Positions 45,361 to 53,906 of a stretch of 64,000 nt of DNA are shown piece after piece; position 1 is the stretch's first letter; every line of letters begins with the position of its first letter. The notes below the pieces were generated by a model, which saw only the letters and a list, made by a program, of their open reading frames with translations, made no database searches and was not told the origin of the DNA. This DNA comes from Paraburkholderia phenazinium (lineage in GTDB: Bacteria; Pseudomonadota; Gammaproteobacteria; Burkholderiales; Burkholderiaceae): contig NZ_FNCJ01000025.1 of NCBI RefSeq assembly GCF_900100735.1, positions 35,224-99,223 of the forward strand, given 5' to 3'. A program made the translations under genes and the position numbers.

Positions 45361-46121
45361 CCGGCGCCCGTGCGCCTCGGCGCAACTCCGCTACGGCGGC
45401 GCAGCAACCCGGCTTTGACTTCAATGCCGCCGACGAGATCGTCTGCGGCGTCGACGAAGCCGGGCGTGGGCCGCTGGCCGGCCCGGTGGTGGCCGCCGCG
45501 GTGATTTTCGACCCGTCCAAACCGATGATTCGCGGCCTCGACGATTCGAAGGCGCTCACCGCCAAAAAGCGCGACGAACTGTATGACAAGATCGTCGATC
45601 GCGCACTGGCGTATTGCATTGCTTCGGCTTCCGTCGAAGAGATCGACACGCTCAATATCCTGCACGCGACCATGCTGGCGATGAAGCGCGCCGTCGAGGG
45701 CCTTGCCGTCGTGCCGACGCTCGTGAAGATCGACGGCAACCGCTGCCCGGTGCTGAGTATCCGCAGCGAAGCCATTGTTGGCGGTGACGCGCTCGTCAAG
45801 TCGATCTCGGCCGCGTCGATTCTCGCCAAGGTCACGCGCGACCGCATGCTGCTGCAGTTGCATCAGACCTTTCCGGTGTACGGCTTCGACGCGCATTCGG
45901 GTTACGGTACGCCACAGCATCTGGCGGCGCTGCGTGAACATGGGCCGTGCGAACACCATCGGCGCTCGTTTGCGCCGGTACGCGAAGCGCATCTGCGCAT
46001 GAGCAAGCGTGCGGACGTGCCGGGCGCCGGGCTGACGCGGCTTGCGCCCGTCGTGGAGACGGCCTGGGAGGTTGTCGACGAGCCGGACCCGTTCGGTGGC
46101 TCGGCCAGGTCGGTCCGGTAG
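45357..46121 (+). CDS. rnhB: Ribonuclease HII
   Basis: Removes ribonucleotides from DNA-RNA hybrids. The 254-residue protein has the catalytic DE pair in VCGVDEAGRGPLAGPVV (about 32-46), a further Asp in GLDDSKALTAKKRDEL, and SAASILAKVTRDRML. Residues 1-25 are a non-conserved Arg/Ala extension. The C-terminus after about 220 is also longer than in E. coli. ATGA overlap with lpxB shows coupling. Confidence 0.95.
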   Translation: MTGARAPRRNSATAAQQPGFDFNAADEIVCGVDEAGRGPLAGPVVAAAVIFDPSKPMIRGLDDSKALTAKKRDELYDKIVDRALAYCIASASVEEIDTLNILHATMLAMKRAVEGLAVVPTLVKIDGNRCPVLSIRSEAIVGGDALVKSISAASILAKVTRDRMLLQLHQTFPVYGFDAHSGYGTPQHLAALREHGPCEHHRRSFAPVREAHLRMSKRADVPGAGLTRLAPVVETAWEVVDEPDPFGGSARSVR

Positions 46122-46193
46122 CACGCTTTCCTGAAGCGCCCCGCATCGGCGCTTCATCCTGCTTTTCTCACATTCTCACTGTCTTCGCTGCCT

Positions 46194-46979
46194 GTGAAAG
46201 CCATCACCTCGCGGGACAATCCGCTCTACAAGCGCCTCAAGGCACTGGCCGGCTCGACGCACCAACAGCGTCGCAGCGCTCACGCGCTGCTCGAAGGGTT
46301 TCACCTTGCGAGCGCCTATCTGGATGTCGCCGGGCAACCCGAAACCTGTCTCGTCACCGAAGGCGCGCTGCGTCACGACGAGGCGCAAGCCATCGTTTCC
46401 CGCATCGATGAGCACCGTATCGTCACTTTGCCGGATGCGCTGTTCGGCCAGTTGTCGAACGTCGTGAACGGGGTCGGGATTCTGCTGGTGGTCGAGAAGC
46501 TCGCGCCGCCGCTGCCGCAACGCGTAGCGCAAACCTGCGTCGTGCTCGATGGCGTGCAGGACGCGGGCAATGTCGGCTCGATTCTGCGCAGCGCGGCGGC
46601 CGCCGGGATTCAGCAGGTGTTTTGCGCACCAGGGACAGCTTACGCGTGGTCCTCGAAAGTGCTGCGCTCCGGGATGGGTGCGCACTTCCTGCTGGAGATT
46701 CACGAGGATGTCGAGCCGCAGACCTTGATCGAGCGCCTCGCCGTGCCGGTGGTGATTACCGATTCGCACGGCGCGAAGGCGATCTACGATTGCGACCTGT
46801 CCGGATCGCTTGCGTGGGTGATGGGCAATGAGGGAGCAGGGGTGTCGCAGGCGTGGCGCGATGCGATCACGCTGCGCGTGACGATTCCGCAGCCGGGCGG
46901 GATGGAGTCGTTGAACGTGGCGGCGGCTGCCGCCGTGTGTCTGTTCGAGCAGTGCCGCCAGCAGCGCGGCAGCCGGTGA
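46194..46979 (+). CDS. TrmH/SpoU-family RNA 2'-O-methyltransferase
   Basis: A 261-residue SPOUT methyltransferase with an N-terminal substrate-binding domain (ITSRDNPLYKRLKALAGSTH) and the catalytic domain motifs LDGVQDAGNVGSILRSAAAA, VMGNEGAGVS and IPQPGGMESLNVAAAAAV. This subgroup modifies rRNA or tRNA; the target cannot be read here. Start is GTG at 46194. It ends the long plus-strand run; ppsR converges from the right. Confidence 0.9.
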   Translation: MKAITSRDNPLYKRLKALAGSTHQQRRSAHALLEGFHLASAYLDVAGQPETCLVTEGALRHDEAQAIVSRIDEHRIVTLPDALFGQLSNVVNGVGILLVVEKLAPPLPQRVAQTCVVLDGVQDAGNVGSILRSAAAAGIQQVFCAPGTAYAWSSKVLRSGMGAHFLLEIHEDVEPQTLIERLAVPVVITDSHGAKAIYDCDLSGSLAWVMGNEGAGVSQAWRDAITLRVTIPQPGGMESLNVAAAAAVCLFEQCRQQRGSR

Positions 46980-47016
46980 AGTCTGGCGCGCTCGTCGCCG
47001 CGGCCGCTCGCCTCCC

Positions 47017-47832
47017 TCAATACGCCGGCCGGTCCAGCTTGATCTCCTGCAGGATCGTGGTCGCGATCTCTTCGATCGACTTGTGCGTCGATGACAGCCA
47101 CTTGATCCCCTCGCGCCGCATCATCGCTTCGGCTTCATTGATCTCGTAACGGCAGTTTTCCGGCGCCGCATATTTGCTGCCCGGACGGCGCTCGTTACGG
47201 ATCTCCGACAGACGCTGCGGATCGATCGACAGCCCGAACATCTTGGAGCGGTGCTCAAGCAACGGCGTCGGCAGCTTGCCGCGCTCGAAATCTTCCGGAA
47301 TCAGCGGATAGTTCGCTGCCTTCACGCCGTACTGCATCGCCAGATACAGGCTCGTCGGTGTCTTGCCGCTGCGCGACACGCCGACCAGGATGACGTCGGC
47401 ATCCGCCAGATTGCGATTGGACTGACCGTCGTCGTGGGCGAGCGAGAAATTGATCGCCTCGATCCGGTTCTTGTACTCCTCGGTGTCCGCATTCTGGTGG
47501 CCACGGCCCATCGCGTGGCTCGACTTCAGCTCCAGTTCCTGTTCAAGCGGCTCGACGAAGGTCTGGAACATGTCCAGCACTAGCGCGTTCGAGCCCTTGA
47601 CGATCTTGTTCGACGAGCTGTCGACCAGCGTCGTGAAGACGATCGGCCTGCGGCCGTCCTGCTGGGTCGCTTCGTTGATCTTCTCGAGCGTCGCGTAGGC
47701 TTTCTCGGTCGAATCGACAAACGGAACCCGCACCAGGCGGAATTTCTGGTCGAACTGGGAGAGGATCGAATGCGCGAAAGTTTCGGCAGTGATCCCGGTA
47801 CCGTCGGAGACGATGAATACGGTGGGCGGCAT
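47017..47832 (-). CDS. ppsR: PEP synthase regulatory protein (kinase / pyrophosphorylase)
   Basis: Controls PEP synthase by ADP-dependent phosphorylation and Pi-dependent dephosphorylation. The 271-residue protein begins PPTVFIVSDGTGITAETFAH and has a P-loop in VGVSRSGKTPTSLYLA (about 150-160). Start at ATG 47832 matches the family length; an in-frame ATG at 47886 would add 18 residues and is not excluded, as neither start has a good ribosome binding site. Divergent from ppsA across 589 bp. Confidence 0.93.
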   Translation of the reverse strand: MPPTVFIVSDGTGITAETFAHSILSQFDQKFRLVRVPFVDSTEKAYATLEKINEATQQDGRRPIVFTTLVDSSSNKIVKGSNALVLDMFQTFVEPLEQELELKSSHAMGRGHQNADTEEYKNRIEAINFSLAHDDGQSNRNLADADVILVGVSRSGKTPTSLYLAMQYGVKAANYPLIPEDFERGKLPTPLLEHRSKMFGLSIDPQRLSEIRNERRPGSKYAAPENCRYEINEAEAMMRREGIKWLSSTHKSIEEIATTILQEIKLDRPAY

Positions 47833-48421
47833 CAGTGGGGCAGTGGGCAGGGAACGTGAGCGGAAAATTTCGCTCGAATCTAACATCGTCGCACCGAGGC
47901 TCACTGTACGGTGGCTAACCGGAGTTACAGGGGCATCGGCGCGGCGCGCCGTGGGCGCCACTCGCGCACCCTTGACAGCCGTGGCCTCGCGAAGAGCCCG
48001 ACGGCAGGTCCGGGGCGCGTTTCGAGGCGCAATTCTCGTCCGACAGTCACATTTTGAGAGTCGGCACGGTAGAATAGCGGCAACCTGTTGGATAAGCAAT
48101 TGCAGGCGAACCGCGCTTAACTCGCATTTATCGCCCGGTCATCGCCCCGCTTTTTGCTCGTAACCTGCGACGAATTTGAATAATTTCGTCCAACCGTAGG
48201 CTTCGTCGTGCTTTTTGCGCGCTTTGTGGCAAGACGGTTGTAAAGGCGGGAACTCGATTAAGCGCTTGCTGATGACGCTTCAGTGCGCCTGGTCAAGCGA
48301 TTGCTTATCTAACAGGTTGTGCAAGACGCGAGATCGTCGATTCAAGACATGCTTCTTATGAGCACCTCGCGTCCAAGCCCACTTGCACAGTCGTGTATTT
48401 TTTCCACACTTAGGGGCTTGT
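47833..48421. promoter_or_regulatory. ppsR-ppsA divergent regulatory region with matched inverted pair
   Basis: A 589-bp region without a credible gene. Two elements face each other: CAACCTGTTGGATAAGCAAT at 48081-48100 and its complement, with ATTGCTTATCTAACAGGTTG at 48300-48319. They match at all but one or two positions over 20-22 bases and are about 195 bp apart. The right copy ends about 100 bp before the ppsA ATG. They could be paired binding sites of a regulator, one per gene. Confidence 0.6.
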
Positions 48422-50827
48422 ATGACTAACGCAGTTAACGTCGCAAAGGATCAGGCGTATGTAGTGCCGTTCGAGCAGTTGCGGATGACCGATGTAGAGA
48501 TTGTGGGCGGCAAGAACGCGTCCCTGGGCGAGATGATCAGTCAACTCGCTCAGGCAGGCGTTCGTGTGCCGACCGGCTTCGCTACGACGGCACTTGCATT
48601 CCGCGACTTCCTCCATCACAACAACCTCACGGAACGCATCGCCAAACGTCTCGAGACGCTCGACGTCGACGACGTGAAGGCGCTCGCCGAAGCAGGCAAG
48701 GAAATCCGTCAGTGGATCGTTGACGCGCCGATGCAGCCGAAGCTCGAGGCTGACATTCGTGCGGGCTTCGACACGCTCCAGAACAGCTCGCCTGAAGAGC
48801 TTTCGTTCGCTGTCCGTTCGTCCGCTACGGCAGAAGATTTGCCGGATGCATCGTTCGCGGGCCAGCAGGAAAGCTACCTGAACGTGGTCGGCATCGAAGA
48901 CGTGCTCGATCGCATGAAGCACGTGTTCGCGTCGCTCTACAACGACCGCGCTATCTCCTATCGCGTCCACAAGGGCTTCACCCACGCTGAAGTCGCGTTG
49001 TCGGCGGGCGTGCAGCGCATGGTGCGCTCGGACGTCGGCGCTGCCGGCGTGATGTTCACGCTCGACACGGAATCCGGCTTCAAGGACGCGGTGTTCATCA
49101 CGTCGAGTTACGGTCTGGGCGAAACCGTCGTGCAGGGCGCGGTGAATCCGGACGAGTTCTACGTCTTCAAGACCACGCTCGCCCAAGGCAAGTACCCGAT
49201 CATCCGCCGCTCGATCGGCTCGAAGCTCATCAAGATGGAATTCACCAAGCCGGGCGAGCCGGGCCGTGTGAAGACCGTCGACGTGACGCACGAGCAGCGC
49301 AACCGCTTCTCGATCACCGACGAAGACGTGATCGAACTGGCGAAGTACGCCGTGATCATCGAGAAGCACTACGAGCGTCCGATGGACATCGAGTGGGGCA
49401 AGGACGGTCGCGACGGCAAGATTTTCATCCTGCAGGCACGTCCGGAAACCGTGAAGAGCCAGGCAGCCGGCAAGGCCGAGCAGCGCTTCAAGCTGAAGGG
49501 TCAGTCGCAAGTCATCGTCACGGGTCGCGCGATCGGTCAGAAGATCGGCGCGGGTCCGGTGCGGGTGATCCACGATCCGTCGGAAATGGACCGTGTGCAG
49601 CCGGGCGACGTGCTGGTGGCCGACATGACCGACCCGAACTGGGAGCCGGTGATGAAGCGTGCCTCGGCGATCGTCACGAACCGTGGCGGCCGGACCTGCC
49701 ACGCAGCCATCATCGCGCGTGAACTGGGCGTGCCGGCGGTGGTGGGCTGCGGCGACGCAACGGACCTGCTGAAGGACGGTGCGCTGGTTACCGTGTCGTG
49801 CGCGGAAGGCGACGAAGGCAAGATCTACGACGGTCTGCTCGAAACCGAAATCACCGAAGTCCAGCGCGGCGAACTGCCGCCGATTCCGGTGAAGATCATG
49901 ATGAACGTCGGCAACCCGCAGCTCGCCTTCGATTTCTCGCAACTGCCGAACGGCGGCGTGGGTCTGGCGCGTCTCGAGTTCATCATCAACAACAACATCG
50001 GCGTGCACCCGAAGGCGATTCTCGAGTACCCGAATATCGATCAGGACCTGAAGAAGGCGGTCGAGAGCGTGGCCCGCGGTCATGCATCGCCGCGCGCGTT
50101 CTACGTCGATAAGCTGACCGAAGGTATCGCGACGATCGCTGCGGCGTTCTATCCGAAGCCTGTCATCGTGCGTCTGTCGGACTTCAAGTCGAACGAGTAC
50201 AAGAAGCTGATCGGCGGTTCGCGTTACGAGCCGGACGAAGAAAACCCGATGCTGGGTTTCCGCGGCGCTTCGCGTTACATCGCGGAAGACTTTGCCGAAG
50301 CGTTCCAGATGGAATGTATCGCGCTGAAGAAGGTGCGCGAAGAGATGGGCCTCGACAACGTCGAGATCATGGTGCCGTTCGTGCGTACGCTCAAGCAGGC
50401 CGAGAAGGTGGTGGGGCTGCTCGACAAGTTCGGCCTCAAACGCGGCGAGAAGGGTCTGCGCCTGATCATGATGTGCGAAGTGCCGTCGAACGCGATCCTC
50501 GCCGAAGAATTCCTGCAGTTCTTCGACGGCTTCTCGATCGGTTCGAACGACCTGACGCAGTTGACGCTGGGTCTGGACCGCGACTCGGGTATGGAGTTGC
50601 TGGCCGTCGATTTCGACGAACGCGACCCGGCCGTCAAGTTCATGCTCAAGCGCGCCATTGAAACGTGTCTGCGGCTGAACAAGTACGTCGGTATTTGCGG
50701 CCAGGGCCCGTCGGATCATCCGGATTTCGCGCAATGGCTGACGGATCAAGGCATTGCGTCGATTTCGCTGAACCCGGACACGATCATCGAAACGTGGCAG
50801 GCGTTGGCTAAGTCGTCGGCAAAATAA
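48422..50827 (+). CDS. ppsA: Phosphoenolpyruvate synthase
   Basis: Makes PEP from pyruvate and ATP in gluconeogenesis. The 801-residue protein has the N-terminal ATP-grasp domain (VGGKNASLGEMISQL, SSATAEDLPDASFAGQQES), the phosphohistidine domain with catalytic His about 426 in GGRTCHAAIIARELG, and the C-terminal PEP/pyruvate barrel (EVPSNAILAEEF, SNDLTQLTLGLDRDSG). Start ATG 48422. Its regulator ppsR is divergent upstream. Codon use is strongly biased, suggesting high expression. Confidence 0.97.
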   Translation: MTNAVNVAKDQAYVVPFEQLRMTDVEIVGGKNASLGEMISQLAQAGVRVPTGFATTALAFRDFLHHNNLTERIAKRLETLDVDDVKALAEAGKEIRQWIVDAPMQPKLEADIRAGFDTLQNSSPEELSFAVRSSATAEDLPDASFAGQQESYLNVVGIEDVLDRMKHVFASLYNDRAISYRVHKGFTHAEVALSAGVQRMVRSDVGAAGVMFTLDTESGFKDAVFITSSYGLGETVVQGAVNPDEFYVFKTTLAQGKYPIIRRSIGSKLIKMEFTKPGEPGRVKTVDVTHEQRNRFSITDEDVIELAKYAVIIEKHYERPMDIEWGKDGRDGKIFILQARPETVKSQAAGKAEQRFKLKGQSQVIVTGRAIGQKIGAGPVRVIHDPSEMDRVQPGDVLVADMTDPNWEPVMKRASAIVTNRGGRTCHAAIIARELGVPAVVGCGDATDLLKDGALVTVSCAEGDEGKIYDGLLETEITEVQRGELPPIPVKIMMNVGNPQLAFDFSQLPNGGVGLARLEFIINNNIGVHPKAILEYPNIDQDLKKAVESVARGHASPRAFYVDKLTEGIATIAAAFYPKPVIVRLSDFKSNEYKKLIGGSRYEPDEENPMLGFRGASRYIAEDFAEAFQMECIALKKVREEMGLDNVEIMVPFVRTLKQAEKVVGLLDKFGLKRGEKGLRLIMMCEVPSNAILAEEFLQFFDGFSIGSNDLTQLTLGLDRDSGMELLAVDFDERDPAVKFMLKRAIETCLRLNKYVGICGQGPSDHPDFAQWLTDQGIASISLNPDTIIETWQALAKSSAK

Positions 50828-50845
50828 GCAGTGCGCATCGCCGGG

Positions 50846-50875
50846 CGGTGCGGTTCATCAAAGTGAACCGCACCG
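50846..50875. repeat. 12-bp perfect hairpin after ppsA
   Basis: Arms CGGTGCGGTTCA (50846-50857) and TGAACCGCACCG (50864-50875) with loop TCAAAG. Begins 18 bp past the ppsA stop; no T-run follows, so it may stabilise the mRNA end rather than terminate. Confidence 0.7.
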
Positions 50876-50904
50876 GACGGTAAATTGCACCAGCTTCGTG
50901 CTAT

Positions 50905-50936
50905 AAACACCTCGGTAGATCCGGGGTGTTTTGCAT
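50905..50936 (+). terminator. Probable ppsA terminator
   Basis: Stem AAACACCTCGG / CCGGGGTGTTT (one wobble) with loop TAGAT, followed by TTGCATTTG. Lies about 80 bp after the ppsA stop and just before the 49-bp repeats. Confidence 0.7.
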
Positions 50937-50940
50937 TTGT

Positions 50941-51080
50941 CGGCCCGAGTTAGTGCTTCAGCACTTACTCGGGTCCCATGCAAGGCGGTCGGCCCGAGTT
51001 AGTGCTTCAGCACTTACTTGGGTCCCATGCAAGGCGGTCGGCCCGAGTTAGTGCTTCAGCACTTACTTGGGTCCCATGCA
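50941..51080 (+). repeat. Three 49-bp direct repeats, each with a 14-bp-arm palindrome
   Basis: Units start at 50941, 50990 and 51039; the third stops after 42 bases. Each holds CCCGAGTTAGTGCT followed, after TC, by AGCACTTACTCGGG (units 2 and 3 have ACTTGGG), so each can fold to a strong hairpin. Units differ from each other at one position at most. There is no variable spacer, so this is not CRISPR. The nfeD ribosome binding site follows within 10 bp. Confidence 0.9.
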
Positions 51081-51097
51081 GCTCAATGGAGGTCGAC

Positions 51098-51556
51098 GTG
51101 GCGCCAGGTGGACTGTTCTGGTGGATCGGGGCGGGCGTGCTTATCGTGCTGGAGTTGATGAGCGGCACCTTCTATCTGTTGATGATCGCATTGGGTTTCG
51201 TGGCCGCGGCTCTCGCGCGCCTTGCCGGCGCCAATCCCGACGTGCAGTTCGCACTCGCGGCGGTAGTGGCGCTCGTCGCGGTGATCGCGTTGCGGCGCTC
51301 GCGCTTTGGGCGCAGAAAGCGCAAAGATTCGGCGAGCAATCCGGACGTGAACCTGGATATCGGTCAGACGCTGACCGTGACCGCCTGGCGCGAGCGCCGG
51401 GCGCGTGCCAACTATCGCGGCGCTGCCTGGGATGTCGAACTGGCGCCGGGTGAGCCGGAAGACGCGCATGTCTACGAGATCAGCGCGCTGGACGGCAGCC
51501 GCCTGATCGTGGTGGCAAGCAAGCGGCCTGCGGGTGTGTCTGCACAGACACCATAA
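51098..51556 (+). CDS. NfeD-family membrane protein
   Basis: A 152-residue protein with two or three membrane segments (GGLFWWIGAGVLIVLELMSG, LLMIALGFVAAALARLAGA, LAAVVALVAVIALRR) and a C-terminal OB-fold domain of the NfeD type (GQTLTVTAWRERRARANYRG). Start chosen is GTG 51098, preceded by GGAGG at ideal spacing; ATG at 51086 overlaps that site. NfeD proteins partner with SPFH/stomatin proteins; here qmcA is 27 bp downstream and surely co-transcribed. The role is membrane-domain organisation by inference. Confidence 0.88.
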   Translation: MAPGGLFWWIGAGVLIVLELMSGTFYLLMIALGFVAAALARLAGANPDVQFALAAVVALVAVIALRRSRFGRRKRKDSASNPDVNLDIGQTLTVTAWRERRARANYRGAAWDVELAPGEPEDAHVYEISALDGSRLIVVASKRPAGVSAQTP

Positions 51557-51583
51557 CAATTCAAACCAGAAACTGGAGCAACC

Positions 51584-52516
51584 ATGGATTCGACTATCGT
51601 CGCGGTAGTGCTTCTCATCATCGTGATCGTGATTGCCGCGCAGACCATCAAGATCGTGCCGCAGCAGCACGCATGGGTGATGGAGCGGCTCGGCCGCTAT
51701 CACGCCACGCTGACGCCGGGCTTGAGCTTCGTGGTGCCGTTTGTCGACCGCATCGCCTACAAGCACGTCCTCAAGGAAATTCCGCTGGATGTGCCGAGCC
51801 AGGTCTGTATCACGCGCGATAACACCCAGTTGCAGGTGGATGGCGTGCTGTACTTTCAGGTCACCGATCCGATGAAGGCGTCGTACGGTTCGAGCAACTT
51901 CGTGTTTGCGATTACGCAGTTGTCGCAGACCACGCTGCGCTCGGTGATCGGCAAGCTCGAACTCGACAAGACGTTTGAAGAGCGCGACTTCATCAATCAC
52001 AGCATCGTCTCGTCGCTCGACGAAGCGGCGTCGAACTGGGGTGTGAAGGTGCTGCGCTACGAAATCAAGGATCTCACGCCGCCGAAGGAAATCCTGCATG
52101 CCATGCAGGCGCAGATTACTGCCGAGCGTGAGAAGCGCGCGCTGATCGCGGCGTCGGAAGGGCGCAAGCAGGAGCAGATCAACATCGCCTCGGGCGGGCG
52201 CGAGGCGTCGATCCAGAAGTCCGAGGGCGAGCGCCAGGCAGCCATCAACCAGGCGCAGGGTCAGGCTGCGGCGATTCTGGCGGTGGCCGAAGCCAATTCC
52301 CAGGCGATCCAGAAGATCGCAGCGGCGATTCAGTCGGCTGGCGGCATGGAGGCCGTGAACTTGAAGGTGGCCGAACAGTATGTGAACGCGTTTGCCAACC
52401 TGGCGAAGCAGGGCACCACGCTGATCGTGCCGGGCGATCTGTCGAATATGAGCGCGATGATCGCCTCGGCGCTGACCATTGTGAACAAGGGGAAGGGCGC
52501 GGCTGAGGTGCGGTAG
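51584..52516 (+). CDS. SPFH/stomatin-like membrane protein (QmcA type)
   Basis: A 310-residue protein with one N-terminal membrane segment (VAVVLLIIVIVIAAQTI), an SPFH/Band 7 domain (about 25-190, with ERLGRYHATLTPGLSFVVPF), then a coiled coil rich in Ala, Glu and Gln (AEREKRALIAASEGRKQEQI, to about 250) and a short tail. This matches stomatin/QmcA, thought to form large oligomers in the membrane and modulate proteases. Forms an operon with the NfeD gene. The final 30 residues are hydrophobic-polar and conserved. Confidence 0.93.
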   Translation: MDSTIVAVVLLIIVIVIAAQTIKIVPQQHAWVMERLGRYHATLTPGLSFVVPFVDRIAYKHVLKEIPLDVPSQVCITRDNTQLQVDGVLYFQVTDPMKASYGSSNFVFAITQLSQTTLRSVIGKLELDKTFEERDFINHSIVSSLDEAASNWGVKVLRYEIKDLTPPKEILHAMQAQITAEREKRALIAASEGRKQEQINIASGGREASIQKSEGERQAAINQAQGQAAAILAVAEANSQAIQKIAAAIQSAGGMEAVNLKVAEQYVNAFANLAKQGTTLIVPGDLSNMSAMIASALTIVNKGKGAAEVR

Positions 52517-52540
52517 GAGGGCATGGTGTTTGGTTGTTTT

Positions 52541-53338
52541 TTTGCCTGCGGCGCCTTGCTTTTGGTGGTTTGCCTGCGGTGTTGGCCTTTCCTTGTTGTG
52601 TTATTGGTCTATTAGGTTCGCCCCTGTGCGGGGCGGCACTTACTTTCTTTGCCGCCGCAAAGAAAGTAAGCAAAGAAAGCGGGCTGACAACCGCCAGCTT
52701 GTAGTGAGCCATCTCGGTCTGCTATCGGGAGCGGCCCAAGACGAGACCCGCCATCGCACCACCCGCGTTGGTGACACAGCACTCATCCGCTCCAGCGTCG
52801 CGCTACGCGCCCCGCCGTAGGGCATAACGCCTCCTGCACATTTTGTAGGCCGTCTAACTATTTTGGCTTGCCAATTTTCGTAAGTTGGCGCTTCTCGCCG
52901 CTCGAGTGTCCTTGGGTGAGGTCGGCACCCCTGAGGGTCAGAGGCGCGAGGTGGGTAGCGGGATGCCGTTCCGAACGCAACGCAGAGAAGGGCTTCTGAA
53001 ACGGGAAAGGCAGGGTCATTTGCCGCGTATCGTGGCAGCCCCGTTTTCCCGAGCAAACCCATCCGCGACGCACGTAGTGCGAAGTGGGGTGGATGAGCCC
53101 TTTGTCACTAGCGGGTGAAATGCGAGGGCAGGTCTCGTCTCGGACCACTGCGGGTTCGTCTGAGCGGTGGACACCTACTAGCTAGCGGTTGTCAGCCCGC
53201 TTTCTTTGCTTACTTTCTTTGCGGCGGCAAAGAAAGCAAGTGCCGCCCCGCACAGGGGCGAAGCTAATAGACCAATAACACAACAAGGAAAGGCCAACAC
53301 CGCAGGCAAACCACCAAAAGCAAGGCGCCGCAGGCAAA
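52541..53338. repeat. Nearly perfect 154-bp inverted repeat around a 490-bp non-coding core
   Basis: Left arm 52541-52694 (reads from TTTGCCTGCGGCGCCTTG to GGGCTGACAACCGC) and right arm 53185-53338 are reverse complements with only two mismatches that I can find (at the ATTAG/GTTCG junction and in CACTTACTTTC). Further in, a second, diverged inverted pair continues: AAGACGAGACCCGCC with GTGACACAGCACTCATCC on the left resembles the complement of GGCAGGTCTCGTCTC with GGATGAGCCCTTTGTCAC on the right. So two copies of one longer element appear to lie head to head. Short open frames in the arms (such as 52530-52820) look like by-products. It fills the 843-bp gap between qmcA and smpB. Confidence 0.9.
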
Positions 53339-53359
53339 CGCCACAATCTGGCGCCGCGC

Positions 53360-53806
53360 TCAGGTCGGATTCCGCATCAACCGCGCCTTCTCCCGTTCCC
53401 AGTCCCGTTTCTTCTCAGTCTCGCGCTTGTCGTGCTGCTTCTTGCCCTTGGCAAGGCCGATTTCGCATTTGACGCGGCCGCCCTTGTAATGAAAGTTTAG
53501 CGGCACGAGCGTATAACCACGCTGCTCGACCTTGCCGATCAGCTTGCTGATCTCCTCGCTATGCAGGAGCAGCTTGCGGGTGCGCACCGGGTCGGGCGTG
53601 ATGTGGGTCGACGCTTCGGGCAGCGGGCTGATGTGCGTGCCGATCAGGAACAGCTCGTTGTTCTTGATGACGACATAGCCTTCCTTGATCTGGCCGCGGC
53701 CGGCCCGCAAGGCTTTGACCTCCCATCCTTCGAGCACGAGTCCTGCTTCGTAGCGTTCTTCGACCGAATAGTCGTAGAAGGCTTTTCTGTTGTCTATGAT
53801 GCTCAT
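53360..53806 (-). CDS. smpB: SsrA-binding protein SmpB
   Basis: Brings tmRNA to stalled ribosomes. The 148-residue protein starts MSIIDNRKAFYDYSVEERYE and has EAGLVLEGWEVKALRAGRGQ, PLNFHYKGGRVKCEIGLAKG and the basic C-terminal tail KGKKQHDKRETEKKRDWERE. Standard length. Divergent from ratA (100 bp apart). The right arm of the long inverted repeat ends 22 bp past its stop. Confidence 0.97.
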   Translation of the reverse strand: MSIIDNRKAFYDYSVEERYEAGLVLEGWEVKALRAGRGQIKEGYVVIKNNELFLIGTHISPLPEASTHITPDPVRTRKLLLHSEEISKLIGKVEQRGYTLVPLNFHYKGGRVKCEIGLAKGKKQHDKRETEKKRDWEREKARLMRNPT

Positions 53807-53906
53807 GAATGGAAAGTGCCCAACTCGTTTAAAATCACGATTTTAGCAAAGCGGGGCAAGGAAAGCCCGCGGCGCTTGTCCACCCTTGCCACGTGCTGTC
53901 CAATTT

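Noticed and set aside
30815..46979. The long rpsB-to-rnhB run as a novel gene cluster
   Set aside because: Gene order is the well-known proteobacterial arrangement for these functions; nothing unusual apart from the repeats and start codons noted.
48410..50749. Minus-strand frame opposite ppsA
   Set aside because: Antisense of a highly biased, conserved gene.
50941..51080. CRISPR-like array
   Set aside because: Repeats are contiguous with no variable spacers and no cas genes nearby.
52530..52820. Short open frame in the left arm of the long inverted repeat
   Set aside because: Such frames recur wherever this kind of repeat occurs; the mirrored arm has a different frame, so no protein is conserved.
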